In this document: piece after piece, positions 6,667 to 14,721 of the stretch
Layout of the letters: every line of letters starts with the position of its first letter
Position numbering within the stretch: the stretch's first letter is position 1
DNA from: CAYWMQ01 sp964459635
Lineage (GTDB): Bacteria; Patescibacteriota; Minisyncoccia; Phycocordibacterales; UBA12088
Direction: 5' to 3'
Length of the DNA: 61,228 nucleotides
Assembly: GCA_964459635.1 (NCBI GenBank)
Contig: CAYWMQ010000003.1
Location: forward strand, 1-61,228
Position numbers and translations under genes: made by a program
The notes under the pieces: generated by a model
What the model saw: only the letters and a program-made list of their open reading frames with translations
The model's database searches: none
What the model was told of the DNA's origin: nothing

Positions 6667-7098
6667 ATGATGGTAATGTACTCGTTCAAGACGCACATGC
6701 CTTCCTTTCCTATCGTCTTTGCGCTTTTCCCTGACCTGTTCATGGCGGCACCGCTCGCTATAGCTCTGCTGCGCGTCGTGCTTGCCCTGTACTTCCTGGG
6801 GTTGGTGGCGCGCGACGTGTACGCGTGGCTGCATGTAAAACCCTTGCACACCCACGAGCACTCATACGTCACACTGCACCGTACTGCACTGTGCGTGACA
6901 GGCGTGCTGCTCCTCCTCGGCCTTTTTACGCAGGGGGCCGCCCTCGCAGGTGCGGCACTCATGGTGGTGTCGCTTGAGCGCGGCTTCAGAGACGTGCGCG
7001 AAGCGCCACTGCGATACCTTGTGGCACTACTGGCGGTGGTATCCCTCACGCTGGTGTTCCTCGGCCCGGGTGCGTTTGCGGTAGATATGCCGCTGTAG
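6667..7098 (+). CDS. DoxX-like four-helix integral membrane protein
   Basis: The product (143 aa from the ATG at 6667; 6697 is an alternative) has about four hydrophobic helices: LAIALLRVVLALYFLGLVA, TALCVTGVLLLLGLFTQGAALA, ALMVVSL, and RYLVALLAVVSLTLVFLGPGAFAVD. The helix pattern and the closing GPGAFAVD resemble DoxX/TQO-small-subunit-like proteins, whose roles are mostly undefined. It is divergent from the TrmH gene with a spacer of about 40 bases. No Shine-Dalgarno is visible at either start, so translation could be leaderless. Confidence 0.65.
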   Translation: MMVMYSFKTHMPSFPIVFALFPDLFMAAPLAIALLRVVLALYFLGLVARDVYAWLHVKPLHTHEHSYVTLHRTALCVTGVLLLLGLFTQGAALAGAALMVVSLERGFRDVREAPLRYLVALLAVVSLTLVFLGPGAFAVDMPL

Positions 7099-7212
7099 TT
7101 GTGTACAGATAGCGTATTTGACTGGTATACGTTTGTTCACCTCTCTGCTATACTGAGGGTATGCTATAGGCGCGGTCGACAAGTGACGCGAAATATCGTA
7201 AAGTCTAGTACA

Positions 7213-7285
7213 CCGCCCCTAGCTCAATTGGTAGAGCAATCGCCTTTTAAGCGAGAGGTTCCGGGATCGTCCCCCGGGGGGCGGA
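7213..7285 (+). tRNA. tRNA-Lys (anticodon UUU) with an aberrant T-loop
   Basis: The acceptor CCGCCCC/GGGGCGG is perfect, the D-arm is GCTC/GAGC, the anticodon loop is CTTTTAA (UUU) on stem ATCGC/GCGAG with an A-G mismatch at the top, and the T-stem is CCGGG/CCCGG. The T-loop reads ATCGTCC instead of the near-universal TTCRANN, so positions 54 and 58 are A and T instead of T and A. CCA is not encoded. It is either a divergent functional tRNA or a decaying copy. The homing endonuclease gene starts 26 bases downstream. Confidence 0.78.
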
Positions 7286-7311
7286 CATGTTGCTCTATCC
7301 ACCTTTACACA

Positions 7312-8184
7312 ATGGTGGACAATGATTTTAAAACGCGTTGTCAGGAACTACGGAGGCAGGGGAAAAGCCTGAATGATATCAGTGTTATTCTCGCCCGCAG
7401 CAAGACTACAGTGTACTTCCACATACGTGGGATACCGTTGTCAGCAGCACGGCAACAGGAAATAGCTGCCGAGAGGGCTCTACGCATGAGAGCCTGTACT
7501 GCGCAGTATCACCCAAAGGGCGCGAGCAGGCTCGGGCGGCACCCGCTGCCTTTCGAGCAGTGGACAAAGAGCACGGTGATGCTGATTGCGCACTTTTTAT
7601 TTGATGGGCGAATAACCCATTCCGCATGTAAGTATTACAATCGCAGCCCCGCTCTCATCTCATCCGTACACGAGGCCATGCGAAGCGTGTATGAGTATGA
7701 GCCGCGCGTGTCGATAGATAAGAACGACGTGATGGCGATCGAATACTGTAATGTCGAACTCGCGGCTTACATTCGAACAAAAGCTGATGAGCTACTTTCA
7801 TGCGTAGCGACCATGGATAAAGAGTTGCGGCGATCTTTTTTACAAGCCTTCTTCGATGATGAAGGGTGTATTTCACACGAAAGGAGTAAGCGTCACATAC
7901 GCGGCTACCAACATGACCGGGCTACGCTGGAACTCGTGCAGCACTTGCTCGCCAACTTTGGCATAGAGAGTAAGATCGACCGACAAGGCGTCGAGCTCAC
8001 CATTAGCCGTAAAGCGAATATCATTCGCTTCCGCGACGAGATAGGCTTCTCGCCGGGCGTGCACGTGAACGGGGCGCGAAAAAATAGCATTTGGAGAGAG
8101 TTTCTGGAAAAACGTGTCATCCTAGACCGCGCTATTGCATCCTACTTGCCACCCGGTACACCCGGTGTCAGCCGTTCGCGGTAG
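7312..8184 (+). CDS. LAGLIDADG-type homing endonuclease
   Basis: The 290-aa product has an N-terminal helix-turn-helix-like segment (LRRQGKSLNDISVILARSKTTVYFHIRG, about residues 12-40), a first degenerate LAGLIDADG-like motif (MLIAHFLFDGRITH, near 90), and a clearer second copy (LRRSFLQAFFDDEGCIS, near 172) followed by the usual GIESKIDRQGVELTISRKANIIRF saddle strands. Such enzymes make site-specific double-strand breaks that spread their own gene. It sits directly behind tRNA-Lys, suggesting that the tRNA gene or its flank is the target. I see no intron splitting the tRNA, so it looks free-standing. The ATG at 7312 is chosen because upstream codons are the tRNA itself. Confidence 0.75.
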   Translation: MVDNDFKTRCQELRRQGKSLNDISVILARSKTTVYFHIRGIPLSAARQQEIAAERALRMRACTAQYHPKGASRLGRHPLPFEQWTKSTVMLIAHFLFDGRITHSACKYYNRSPALISSVHEAMRSVYEYEPRVSIDKNDVMAIEYCNVELAAYIRTKADELLSCVATMDKELRRSFLQAFFDDEGCISHERSKRHIRGYQHDRATLELVQHLLANFGIESKIDRQGVELTISRKANIIRFRDEIGFSPGVHVNGARKNSIWREFLEKRVILDRAIASYLPPGTPGVSRSR

Positions 8185-8210
8185 AAGCCTGAGTCACCAA
8201 AGCGCCAGGG

Positions 8211-8954
8211 TTACGACAACAGTGTATCGGCAACGAACGCTGTCGAAGAACCGAGACGTCGAAGTGTTTCCGCTTGCGCCTCTTTGGGAGTGAACACGAG
8301 GTCGGCAATGTCGTGGTCCCGCGCTTTGACGACAAAACGTCGTTCGAGCATGGCGCGTGTATCACCAAGCTGTATAGAGAATACGAACCCAACATTTGTG
8401 GTTGGGCTCAGAAACGCGAGCTCAAGCGCACAGCGCGTAACGATCTCCTTCGGCGCTGCGGCTTCCTCTTCAAGCTCACGAAACATTTCATCGAAAAGAG
8501 CGGCGCCAGACGTCACAACTCCCTCGTCACCCACGATACCACCGATCAGGTTTTCCTTTTTTGTTGTATTGGACCTGCCGGATAGCGCCACATGCACAAA
8601 CCAGCCGTCACTTGTTTGCACAAGGCCAGCGACCCACGCACCCTTTCGCCAGTAAGCTTCGGGAAGGCCGTAGTACCCCGGGTAGGAAACGACACACTCA
8701 CGGTGCTTGAAATCAAGAGGTGCCAGCTCGACGCGCAGCGTCTCACCTTGCACATCGCACTCGTTCACCCGCTGCGTGATGCCATTCCATACCCGCTTCC
8801 CTTTTTCCGCCGCATCTTGCACGAGAACACCCCACTCGCGCTCGATATGCGCTTCAATTTCAGGCGTCGCTTCCTGATTCGACGTTTCAACAGCACGGAC
8901 CAACACCTGCTCTGGTGTGAAGGGTCCACGCGCCAAAACTCTCGACTCTATCAT
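8211..8954 (-). CDS. Nudix-fold hydrolase-like protein
   Basis: In this 247-aa protein a Nudix-like box begins around residue 150: the helix reads ALFDEMFRELEEEAA, giving the REUxEE core expected to bind the metal-diphosphate. The glycine-rich strand before it (GGIVGDEGVVTSG) is also typical. About 140 residues precede the box, longer than in MutT, resembling the two-part layout of eukaryote-like Nudix proteins of the DUF4743/YJR142W type. The substrate is unknown. Terminator and hexamer repeats lie between it and metK, so it is probably transcribed alone. Confidence 0.7.
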   Translation of the reverse strand: MIESRVLARGPFTPEQVLVRAVETSNQEATPEIEAHIEREWGVLVQDAAEKGKRVWNGITQRVNECDVQGETLRVELAPLDFKHRECVVSYPGYYGLPEAYWRKGAWVAGLVQTSDGWFVHVALSGRSNTTKKENLIGGIVGDEGVVTSGAALFDEMFRELEEEAAAPKEIVTRCALELAFLSPTTNVGFVFSIQLGDTRAMLERRFVVKARDHDIADLVFTPKEAQAETLRRLGSSTAFVADTLLS

Positions 8955-8976
8955 CTCATCACCTTACCATACATAA

Positions 8977-9003
8977 CAAAACGGCCCACCTGGAGCCGTT
9001 TTG
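8977..9003 (-). terminator. Intrinsic terminator downstream of metK
   Basis: A stem CAAAACGGC/GCCGTTTTG (8977-8985 with 8995-9003) has A/T-rich flanks. On the minus strand it lies after metK and before the Nudix gene, so it should end the metK transcript. Confidence 0.65.
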
Positions 9004-9009
9004 TTGGGT

Positions 9010-9056
9010 TCGTCGTCCCCATTCACATTCCCATTCCCATACGAATTCCCCATACG
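9010..9056. repeat. Hexamer array (CCCATT family) downstream of metK
   Basis: Units CCCATT, CACATT, CCCATT, CCCATA, CGAATT and CCCATA follow at 6-base steps. Related arrays occur at 16640-16695 and, in the opposite orientation, at 59426-59490. Confidence 0.65.
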
Positions 9057-9057
9057 G

Positions 9058-9080
9058 GCCTAGGCACCGCAGTGCCAGGC
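9058..9080 (-). terminator. GC-rich hairpin at the metK stop
   Basis: GCCTAGGCAC pairs with GTGCCAGGC (one bulged A) immediately after the metK stop codon. It may protect the 3' end or assist the terminator about 60 bases further on. Confidence 0.45.
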
Positions 9081-10055
9081 TTAGTCCCACGAGTACCCGT
9101 TGCCGAAGTGACCGTAGCGGGCGGTCGGCAAGTACTGCGGTGCGCGCAGGTTGAGGCTCTCGATGATAGCGCGGGGGCGTAAGTCGTAGCCTGTAATAGG
9201 CTCCTCACGCCCATCGATACGCACGACCGCCGCTACAGGCTCCGCCTGCCCTATCGCGTACGCAATGAACGCGAGGGCTTCCGCTGCACCCTTCCTCACG
9301 TAGTCGGCCGCCACCTTACGCGCCATGTACGCAGCACTCCGGTCTACCTTAGTAGCGTCTTTTCCGCTGAACGCGCCACCTCCGACCGGCACCTTGGGAC
9401 CGTACGCATCCACCACTATCTTGCGGCCTGTAAGCCCGGTGTCTGCGGCAAAGCCGCCGATAGTCCACGGGCCGTTTGGGTTCTTGGTCCATGCTGCGTC
9501 GAGCGTCTTGTCCCCACGCAAGTATGGCGCTATGTCCACTTCCGCTACGCGCTGTATTTCGTCCGTGTAGTCGCCGCAGACCGAGGTGAGGAAGGAGAGC
9601 ACCTTGCCATCCTCCACCGTCACCTGTGCCTTTCCGTCGCGCGCACCCATCGCACGTACGAGCTTGCGCGCGAGCGACACCTCAAGCGGCATGAGCTCAG
9701 AGGTCTCCGCTGAAGCGTACCCCACCATGATGCCCTGGTCGCCTGCTCCATCGTCGTCCACCCCTTTGCCTATTTCCGGCGACTGCTTCACGAGCGTCAC
9801 GTTAACGCTCTCCAGGTCGTCGTGCCCGGCTTCGCGGTACACGCGGCGCGCTATCTCTTCCATGAGGGCTTCTGTCACCGGGGCGTTCGTGGTGAGCTCG
9901 CCCACAATGTAGAGCTTGCCGTGACCTCCTAAGACCTCGACCGCGCTCCGTGTGCTGGGGTCATGGCGCAAGCACTCATCGAGTATTGCGTCAGATATCT
10001 GATCGCAAACTTTGTCGGGGTGGCCTATAGCCACCGCTTCAGCTGTGTGCAGCAT
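9081..10055 (-). CDS. metK: S-adenosylmethionine synthetase
   Basis: MetK makes SAM from methionine and ATP. The 324-aa product has the ATP-binding GHPDKVCDQISDAILD (residues about 11-26), the GAGDQG loop, and the P-loop-like GGGAFSGKDATKVDRSAAY. It is about 60 residues shorter than typical MetK (about 384), with a trimmed N-terminus (the usual FTSESVxEGHPDK starts later) and shorter loops, in line with reduced proteins of this lineage. A SAM-I-type riboswitch and a start-proximal hairpin precede it, implying feedback control by SAM. It also supplies the RNA methyltransferases encoded nearby. Confidence 0.95.
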   Translation of the reverse strand: MLHTAEAVAIGHPDKVCDQISDAILDECLRHDPSTRSAVEVLGGHGKLYIVGELTTNAPVTEALMEEIARRVYREAGHDDLESVNVTLVKQSPEIGKGVDDDGAGDQGIMVGYASAETSELMPLEVSLARKLVRAMGARDGKAQVTVEDGKVLSFLTSVCGDYTDEIQRVAEVDIAPYLRGDKTLDAAWTKNPNGPWTIGGFAADTGLTGRKIVVDAYGPKVPVGGGAFSGKDATKVDRSAAYMARKVAADYVRKGAAEALAFIAYAIGQAEPVAAVVRIDGREEPITGYDLRPRAIIESLNLRAPQYLPTARYGHFGNGYSWD

Positions 10056-10057
10056 AG

Positions 10058-10078
10058 TGGTGCAGGTTAGTTAGTACC
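10058..10078 (-). promoter_or_regulatory. Hairpin just upstream of the metK start
   Basis: On the minus strand GCAGGT pairs with ACCTGC around an 8-base loop, 6 bases before the ATG. It would hide the only purine-rich AGG near the start, and so could be the expression platform through which the riboswitch controls translation. Confidence 0.45.
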
Positions 10079-10102
10079 TGCCCAAAAAATCTCGGAGTCG
10101 CT

Positions 10103-10230
10103 TTTTATCTTTCCCCGCAGAGGCACGTGGCCAGAGCAGAGCTGGAAGTGGCACTTACCGTAGAGCACTGCTCGCCGGAGTTGCCGGATGGGTCACAGGG
10201 CCAGGTCCCTCGCCACCGCTCGCGATAATT
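10103..10230 (-). promoter_or_regulatory. SAM-I (S-box) type riboswitch upstream of metK
   Basis: Read on the minus strand, the leader contains the S-box hallmarks in order: TTATC opening P1, GAGCGGTGG, then GAGGGACCTGGCCC, the CCGGCAAC core, two further helices, and GATAA closing P1 with the opening TTATC (10224-10228 with 10105-10109). The placement before metK fits SAM feedback. No terminator with a U-run follows, so control is probably translational. The subclass (SAM-I, IV or a variant) was not checked with a covariance model. Confidence 0.82.
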
Positions 10231-10305
10231 TTTCAGGCTCACACAGTATAGCAAGCTGTGGCAAACCGCACAAAATCTGCTACACTATCACGCTATACCC
10301 CATAC

Positions 10306-11181
10306 ATGGATTACGTCATCACTGCCGTTCTCCTCGCCTGTTCCGCCCTCATGAGCGGTCTTACCCTTGGCATCATGGGCCTCTCCGCACACGCGCTCGC
10401 GCGAAAAGCGCGCCTTGGAGACGAGCGAGCGATGCGCGTATATCCCCTTCGCCGTCGAGGCACACAACTCCTCACAACGCTACTCTTGTGTAATGTGGCG
10501 GTGAACAGCACCCTTGCGGTATACCTGGGTTCAATAGCCCCCGGTGTCGTTGCCGGCTTTGTTGCCACGGGACTCATATTTTTGCTCGGCGAGATCATTC
10601 CTCAAGCGGTGTTTGCGCGGCACGGNNNNNNNNNNNNNNNNNNNNNNNNNNNNNNNNNNNNNNNNNNNNNNNNNNNNNNNNNNNNNNNNNNNNNNNNNNN
10701 NNNNNNNNNNNNNNNNNNNNNNNNNTCCAACAAGACGGTCGCCGAAACAATGACCGCACGGGCGCAAGTGAGCACTGTGGCGAGCGGTGCCGCGCTCGAC
10801 GATCGCCTGCGTCTCGCAATTTTGCAGGAGGGGTACTCGCGCGTTCCTGTACTGGAGGACAAGATGGTCGTGGGTATTCTCTTTGCAAAAGATCTGCTTG
10901 AGCACACGAAACAGACCGCCGGGGAGGTGTGCGAGCGCACCATACTGCGCGCTCGCCTTGATGAGACACTCGACTCCGTTCTGGCTCGCATGCTGCGCAA
11001 GCGCCAGCACATGGCCATCGTCTACAACGAACAGAAGGAGTTTGTTGGTGTCATTACGCTTGAAGACATACTTGAGGAAGTGATCCAGTATGAGATTCTG
11101 GATGAAGACGATGATGACCCCGGGCCGGAAGAGCAGCTGGGGACGGCTAGCACGCAAGTATCCAGCGCTCAAGCTCGGTAG
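10306..11181 (+). CDS. CNNM/CorC-type transporter with CBS domains (interrupted by assembly gap)
   Basis: The N-terminal part (MDYVITAVLLACSALMSGLTLGIMGLS, then GTQLLTTLLLCNVAVNSTLAV and LIFLLGEIIPQAVFARH) is the DUF21/CNNM membrane domain, including the conserved serine-glycine entry and the GEIIPQ motif. After 100 Ns come two CBS repeats (about YSRVPVLEDKMVVGILFAKDLL and HMAIVYNEQKEFVGVITLEDILEEVI) and an acidic tail (DEDDDDPGPEE). The family moves Mg2+ or Na+. Visible sequence on both sides is in the same frame only because 100 Ns were inserted; the missing DUF21 part is probably longer than 33 codons. The end overlaps convergent holA by 35 bases. Confidence 0.85.
   Translation: MDYVITAVLLACSALMSGLTLGIMGLSAHALARKARLGDERAMRVYPLRRRGTQLLTTLLLCNVAVNSTLAVYLGSIAPGVVAGFVATGLIFLLGEIIPQAVFARHXXXXXXXXXXXXXXXXXXXXXXXXXXXXXXXXXXSNKTVAETMTARAQVSTVASGAALDDRLRLAILQEGYSRVPVLEDKMVVGILFAKDLLEHTKQTAGEVCERTILRARLDETLDSVLARMLRKRQHMAIVYNEQKEFVGVITLEDILEEVIQYEILDEDDDDPGPEEQLGTASTQVSSAQAR
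10626..10725. other. Assembly gap (100 N) inside the CNNM/CorC gene
   Basis: Placeholder of exactly 100 Ns. It removes the second half of the DUF21 membrane domain from view. Confidence 0.97.
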
Positions 11182-11854
11182 CAAGCTCGCGGCTACGTCG
11201 GCGGCTTTCATGCACAAGCTCCACGAGCTCGTGCGAAAGCGCCTCCACGCCACCCGGCGCATATGCGTGCGCGTAGCGACGATACTTCTGATAGAGGTAC
11301 GGCTTCTGACCCGCTTCCTCGGGTGTATCGGCATACAGTGCCAAAAGCATTTGGCGCACCGCCCAGTGCAATGTCCCATGCATTGATTCGGGCGATGTTC
11401 CTTTGCGTAGCTCGCGCTGGTACCCCACCCAGAGCGCCTTTTTGTCTCGACCGCAAAGCGCGTCCGCAAGCGCAAAGACGCCGCTGTCACGCGCCTGTTT
11501 TGGTAGCGAGTGCTCGCTCATGGACGCAGCGTGTGGCGCAAGCACACGCACGATGCCATGCGGAAGCGATGACTCGACAAGAACGAAGATGTTCTCTGAC
11601 TGCGCGAGCGCATGAGCGCGCTCTAGAAGCGCGTCACGGAGCTCGTCATTTTCGAAGGCCCCCCTCGCGTACACAATATGCCGAGGCGCAAAGAGCCCTT
11701 GCGCATCAATAAGCCCCACTATCTCGCCCACAACACCATCTTGCTCAAAACGAAACACGAGCGCGTCCGGACGCTTCGCCACGAGCCCCTCAATGAGCGC
11801 TTGCGCCTTGCGTGTGGCTGTGTGTGTGTCTGTACCGTAGAAGATGTAAAGCAT
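11147..11854 (-). CDS. holA: DNA polymerase III delta subunit-like protein
   Basis: The delta subunit opens the beta clamp in the clamp loader. The 235-aa product starts MLYIFYGTDTHTATRKAQALIEGL, like the N-terminal Rossmann-like domain of HolA. It has the clamp-wrench segment (IDAQGLFAPRHIVYARGAFEN), the VLVESSLPHG strand, and a helical C-terminus (LHWAVRQMLLALYA, then a long Arg/Glu helix). It is much shorter than E. coli HolA (343 aa), which is usual for reduced genomes. A heptamer array lies just upstream of its start. Confidence 0.75.
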   Translation of the reverse strand: MLYIFYGTDTHTATRKAQALIEGLVAKRPDALVFRFEQDGVVGEIVGLIDAQGLFAPRHIVYARGAFENDELRDALLERAHALAQSENIFVLVESSLPHGIVRVLAPHAASMSEHSLPKQARDSGVFALADALCGRDKKALWVGYQRELRKGTSPESMHGTLHWAVRQMLLALYADTPEEAGQKPYLYQKYRRYAHAYAPGGVEALSHELVELVHESRRRSRELATELERWILAC

Positions 11855-11858
11855 GACG

Positions 11859-11895
11859 AGTTTAGAGTTGTTAGTTTAGAGTTTAGAGCAGGGCA
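11859..11895. repeat. Heptamer array (AGTTTAG family) upstream of holA
   Basis: TTAGAGT-type units (GTTTAGA, GTTGTTA, GTTTAGA, GTTTAGA) repeat at about 7-base steps between the holA start and the next gene. It shares its consensus, in inverse orientation, with the array in front of ruvA (CTCTAAA). Confidence 0.65.
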
Positions 11896-11919
11896 CACGT
11901 CACGGTATAGAAAAAACTC

Positions 11920-12291
11920 CTACTGATGCAGTGATCTCATAAGACCAACCAGCATGCGAGCCACTTCTTCTACCTGCTCGTGCGCGGCAGAATATTGCTC
12001 GTGCGTTACATAATGTAGTCGCTCTGCAATGATCAGCTGCGTTTCTAGCTCCGCAGCCGATGCATACGCGATCCGCAGAAAATTAAGAAAGTCTTTACGC
12101 GTCGCTCGACATTGGCCCTCGGCAATATTACTCGCAATCGACACCACAGCGCGACGCGTCTGCGACACCAGACCAAAAACCTCATCTTTGGGATACCGCT
12201 TTGTGAGCTCATATACCGAAACCACACAGTCAATGGATTTTTTCCATACGAGAAGCTTCTTGTATCCCCCAAACTGATGCTCGTCCGTCAT
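11920..12291 (-). CDS. Four-helix bundle protein (S23 / Avd-like family)
   Basis: This 123-aa protein begins with the family signature YKKLLVWKKSIDCVVSVYELTKRYPKDEVFGL, then QTRRAVVSIASNIAEGQCR and DFLNFLRIAYASAAELETQLIIA. Members occur in intervening sequences of 23S rRNA genes and, as Avd, in diversity-generating retroelements, but most are stand-alone and of unknown function. I see no reverse transcriptase or template repeat nearby. The start at 12291 is supported by GGAG 4 bases upstream. It lies 26 bases after polA on the same strand and looks like an insertion between polA and holA. Confidence 0.85.
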   Translation of the reverse strand: MTDEHQFGGYKKLLVWKKSIDCVVSVYELTKRYPKDEVFGLVSQTRRAVVSIASNIAEGQCRATRKDFLNFLRIAYASAAELETQLIIAERLHYVTHEQYSAAHEQVEEVARMLVGLMRSLHQ

Positions 12292-12316
12292 ATCTCCAAA
12301 CTCAAAACTTACATCT

Positions 12317-14713
12317 TTACACTCCCGCAAGTTCTCCCCAATTCGGACCCACCTCAATATCAACCGCGAGCGGTACGCCTTTTGTTTCTGTGGGTGTGAG
12401 TATGCCCTCCATGTGTTCGCGCACGAGCGCCGCCACTGTCGAAAGCACACTCTCTCGCACCTCGTACACAAGCTCGTCATGCACTTGCAGGATAAGGTAC
12501 GCGTCATCGTGCATCTGCGCCGCGCGCAACGCCTCGTCTATGCGCACCATGGCAAGCTTAATGATGTCCGCCTGTGTGCCCTGTATGGGAGCGTTTTGGG
12601 CCATACGCTCAGCCTGCGCCACCACGTACGGGAGCGGCGACCGGATGCCGGGGAAATACCTGCGCCTGCCGTAGTAGGTAGTGGTGTATCCGCTTGCGCG
12701 CACCTCGTGCTTCACACGCTCCACGTACGCCGCAATGCCTGTGAAGCGCGCAAAGTACTCCGCGAGGTACGTTTGGGCTTCTGTGCGCGATATACCCGCC
12801 GCAACAGCGAGCGCGTTCGCACCCATGCCGTACAGGATCCCAAAATTAATGACCTTCGCCCTGCGCCGCATCTCTTTGTCCACCTGCGCCTCGGGCACAC
12901 CAAACACCTGTGCTGCCACTGCGGTGTGCACATCTCCCCCTGCTTTAAAGACCTCAATGAGTTTCTCATCCTCTGCAAGAAACGCGGCAACGCGCAGCTC
13001 TATCTGGCTATAGTCGGCCGCCAGAAGCACATATCCTTCGGGCGCAACAATGCCGCGCCGTATCGCCGCGCCGCGCGGGGTCTTAATGGGAATATTCTGC
13101 AGGTTGGGTGCCTGGCTCGACATGCGGCCGGTCACCGTACCCGTCTGCAAAAAGTGAGCGTGCAGCCTTCCCTCTTCATCCGCCATGCGTGGAAGATTGT
13201 CTATGTAGGTCGACAGCAGCTTCTGAAGCTCCCGATACTCAAGAATGTCCGCCACGATCGGGTGCTCCCCCGCAAGCTTCTGGAGCTCATCCTCACGTGT
13301 TGATCGCTGGCCCGTAGCGGTGCGCTTCCCCTTCCCCGCGCCCACCTTGAGCGTGTCGAAGAGCACGTCGCCGAGCTGCTTGGGTGAGTTGATATTAAAC
13401 GCGCCGCCCGCAGCGGTATAGATGCGCTCCTCCATGGCCGTACGCTCCGTGTGGTAGCGTTCGGAAAGACCCCGAAGGTAGTCGCGATCAAGCAGAATAC
13501 CCCGCGCTTCCATGCGCTCGACCACCGGTATGAGGGGGAGCTCTATACGCTCGTACACGGACATAAGGCCGTCTTTCCGCAACATGTCCATCAATGTCTT
13601 GTGCGCGGCGCTAAATGTGCGCGTGTTCGTGACTTCGAGCAGGTCCTGCAGCGCGGGGGTGGTGCGCTCGCTATTCAAGAGCCACACACCCACAAGCGCT
13701 TTCGCAAGTTCTGAGGCGTCTATCGCCTCGGCAACATCCGCCACACCGTGTTCCTCTCGCCCCCGCTCTTTCTCATCCCCGAGCATGTCGCGCAGTCGGG
13801 CGGACAAGGTCTTAAACCCGAGCTCATCAAAGAGCGCGAGCGCCTTGCGCAGGTCGGCACGCTCGCGCCACGCGGATGGGGTCGGTGCACGCACAGGCGC
13901 ATCGCGGCGTATGGTCGCAAGCTCTTTACTGAAGCGTGCTTCGTCCTCGCCCTCGCGCAGAAGCTCAAGTGTGCGCTTCTTGACTCCCTTCGCAAGAAAA
14001 GCCTCATCTCCCGCTCTGAGGACGTCATAGATATGCTCCAATGAGCCGAAGAGCACGATAAGCTCGGTCGCGGTTTTTTCTCCGATACCTCTCACGCCCG
14101 GGATATTGTCGGACGGGTCTCCGCGCAGTCCTTTGTAGTCTGCCACAGACTCGGGACCGAAGCCGTAGCGCTCACGCACCGCGTCCGCGTCGTAGAGCAC
14201 CGTGTCTTTGAGGCCCTTGCGCAGCGTGTACACACGCACACGCTCATCAACCAGCTGAAGCGTGTCCATATCGCCCGAGGCAATGATAAGCTCGACATCA
14301 TCGTGTTTCTTGTACTGCTCCACAAGAGTCCCAAGTATATCGTCAGCCTCAAAGCCGGGTGCTTCAAGGCGTGGAATGTCGAGCGCATCAAAGAGTGCAC
14401 GGCTGCGCTCAAGCTGTGCTATGAGGGCGTCATCGGCGGCTACGCGCGTTGCTTTGTAGGCCTCGAACGCGCTATGGCGGTGTGTGCCTCCGGGCAGGTC
14501 GTACGCCGCGATAATGTCCAGGGGCCGCAGCTCATCAATGATCTTGAAGAGCATGAGCGCAAGCCCGTAGAGCGCGCCGGTCGGCTCGCCGGCGGGCGAG
14601 GTGAAGTCCGGCAGCGCATGGTACGCACGGTGAAGAATGGCGTGGGTGTCGAGAAGGACCACACGCGTAAGTGCCTCCTGTTCCTTTGTGGCTTTCGGCG
14701 ATTTTGACATCAT
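12317..14713 (-). CDS. polA: DNA polymerase I
   Basis: PolA removes RNA primers and fills gaps. In the 798-aa protein the N-terminal 5'-nuclease (about 15-290) has VVLLDTHAILHRAYHALP, EADDILGTL, SGDMDTLQLV and GDPSDNIPGVRGIGEKTA. The C-terminal polymerase (about 390-798) has QAPNLQNIPIKT, motif A DYSQIELR, motif B with RRRAKVINFGILYGM, and motif C QVHDELVYEV. The middle is only about 100 residues and shows no DEDD exonuclease motifs, so proofreading is absent, as in several other bacterial PolA enzymes. The whole spacer upstream is a heptamer-array hairpin. Confidence 0.96.
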   Translation of the reverse strand: MMSKSPKATKEQEALTRVVLLDTHAILHRAYHALPDFTSPAGEPTGALYGLALMLFKIIDELRPLDIIAAYDLPGGTHRHSAFEAYKATRVAADDALIAQLERSRALFDALDIPRLEAPGFEADDILGTLVEQYKKHDDVELIIASGDMDTLQLVDERVRVYTLRKGLKDTVLYDADAVRERYGFGPESVADYKGLRGDPSDNIPGVRGIGEKTATELIVLFGSLEHIYDVLRAGDEAFLAKGVKKRTLELLREGEDEARFSKELATIRRDAPVRAPTPSAWRERADLRKALALFDELGFKTLSARLRDMLGDEKERGREEHGVADVAEAIDASELAKALVGVWLLNSERTTPALQDLLEVTNTRTFSAAHKTLMDMLRKDGLMSVYERIELPLIPVVERMEARGILLDRDYLRGLSERYHTERTAMEERIYTAAGGAFNINSPKQLGDVLFDTLKVGAGKGKRTATGQRSTREDELQKLAGEHPIVADILEYRELQKLLSTYIDNLPRMADEEGRLHAHFLQTGTVTGRMSSQAPNLQNIPIKTPRGAAIRRGIVAPEGYVLLAADYSQIELRVAAFLAEDEKLIEVFKAGGDVHTAVAAQVFGVPEAQVDKEMRRRAKVINFGILYGMGANALAVAAGISRTEAQTYLAEYFARFTGIAAYVERVKHEVRASGYTTTYYGRRRYFPGIRSPLPYVVAQAERMAQNAPIQGTQADIIKLAMVRIDEALRAAQMHDDAYLILQVHDELVYEVRESVLSTVAALVREHMEGILTPTETKGVPLAVDIEVGPNWGELAGV

Positions 14714-14721
14714 TGGTTGAG

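Noticed and set aside
7099..7311. Extension of the homing endonuclease reading frame to include the tRNA
   Set aside because: The upstream codons are the tRNA-Lys gene and its promoter region, so the start at 7312 is used instead.
11920..12291. Diversity-generating retroelement
   Set aside because: An Avd-like gene is present, but no reverse transcriptase, template repeat or variable repeat is visible in the neighbourhood.
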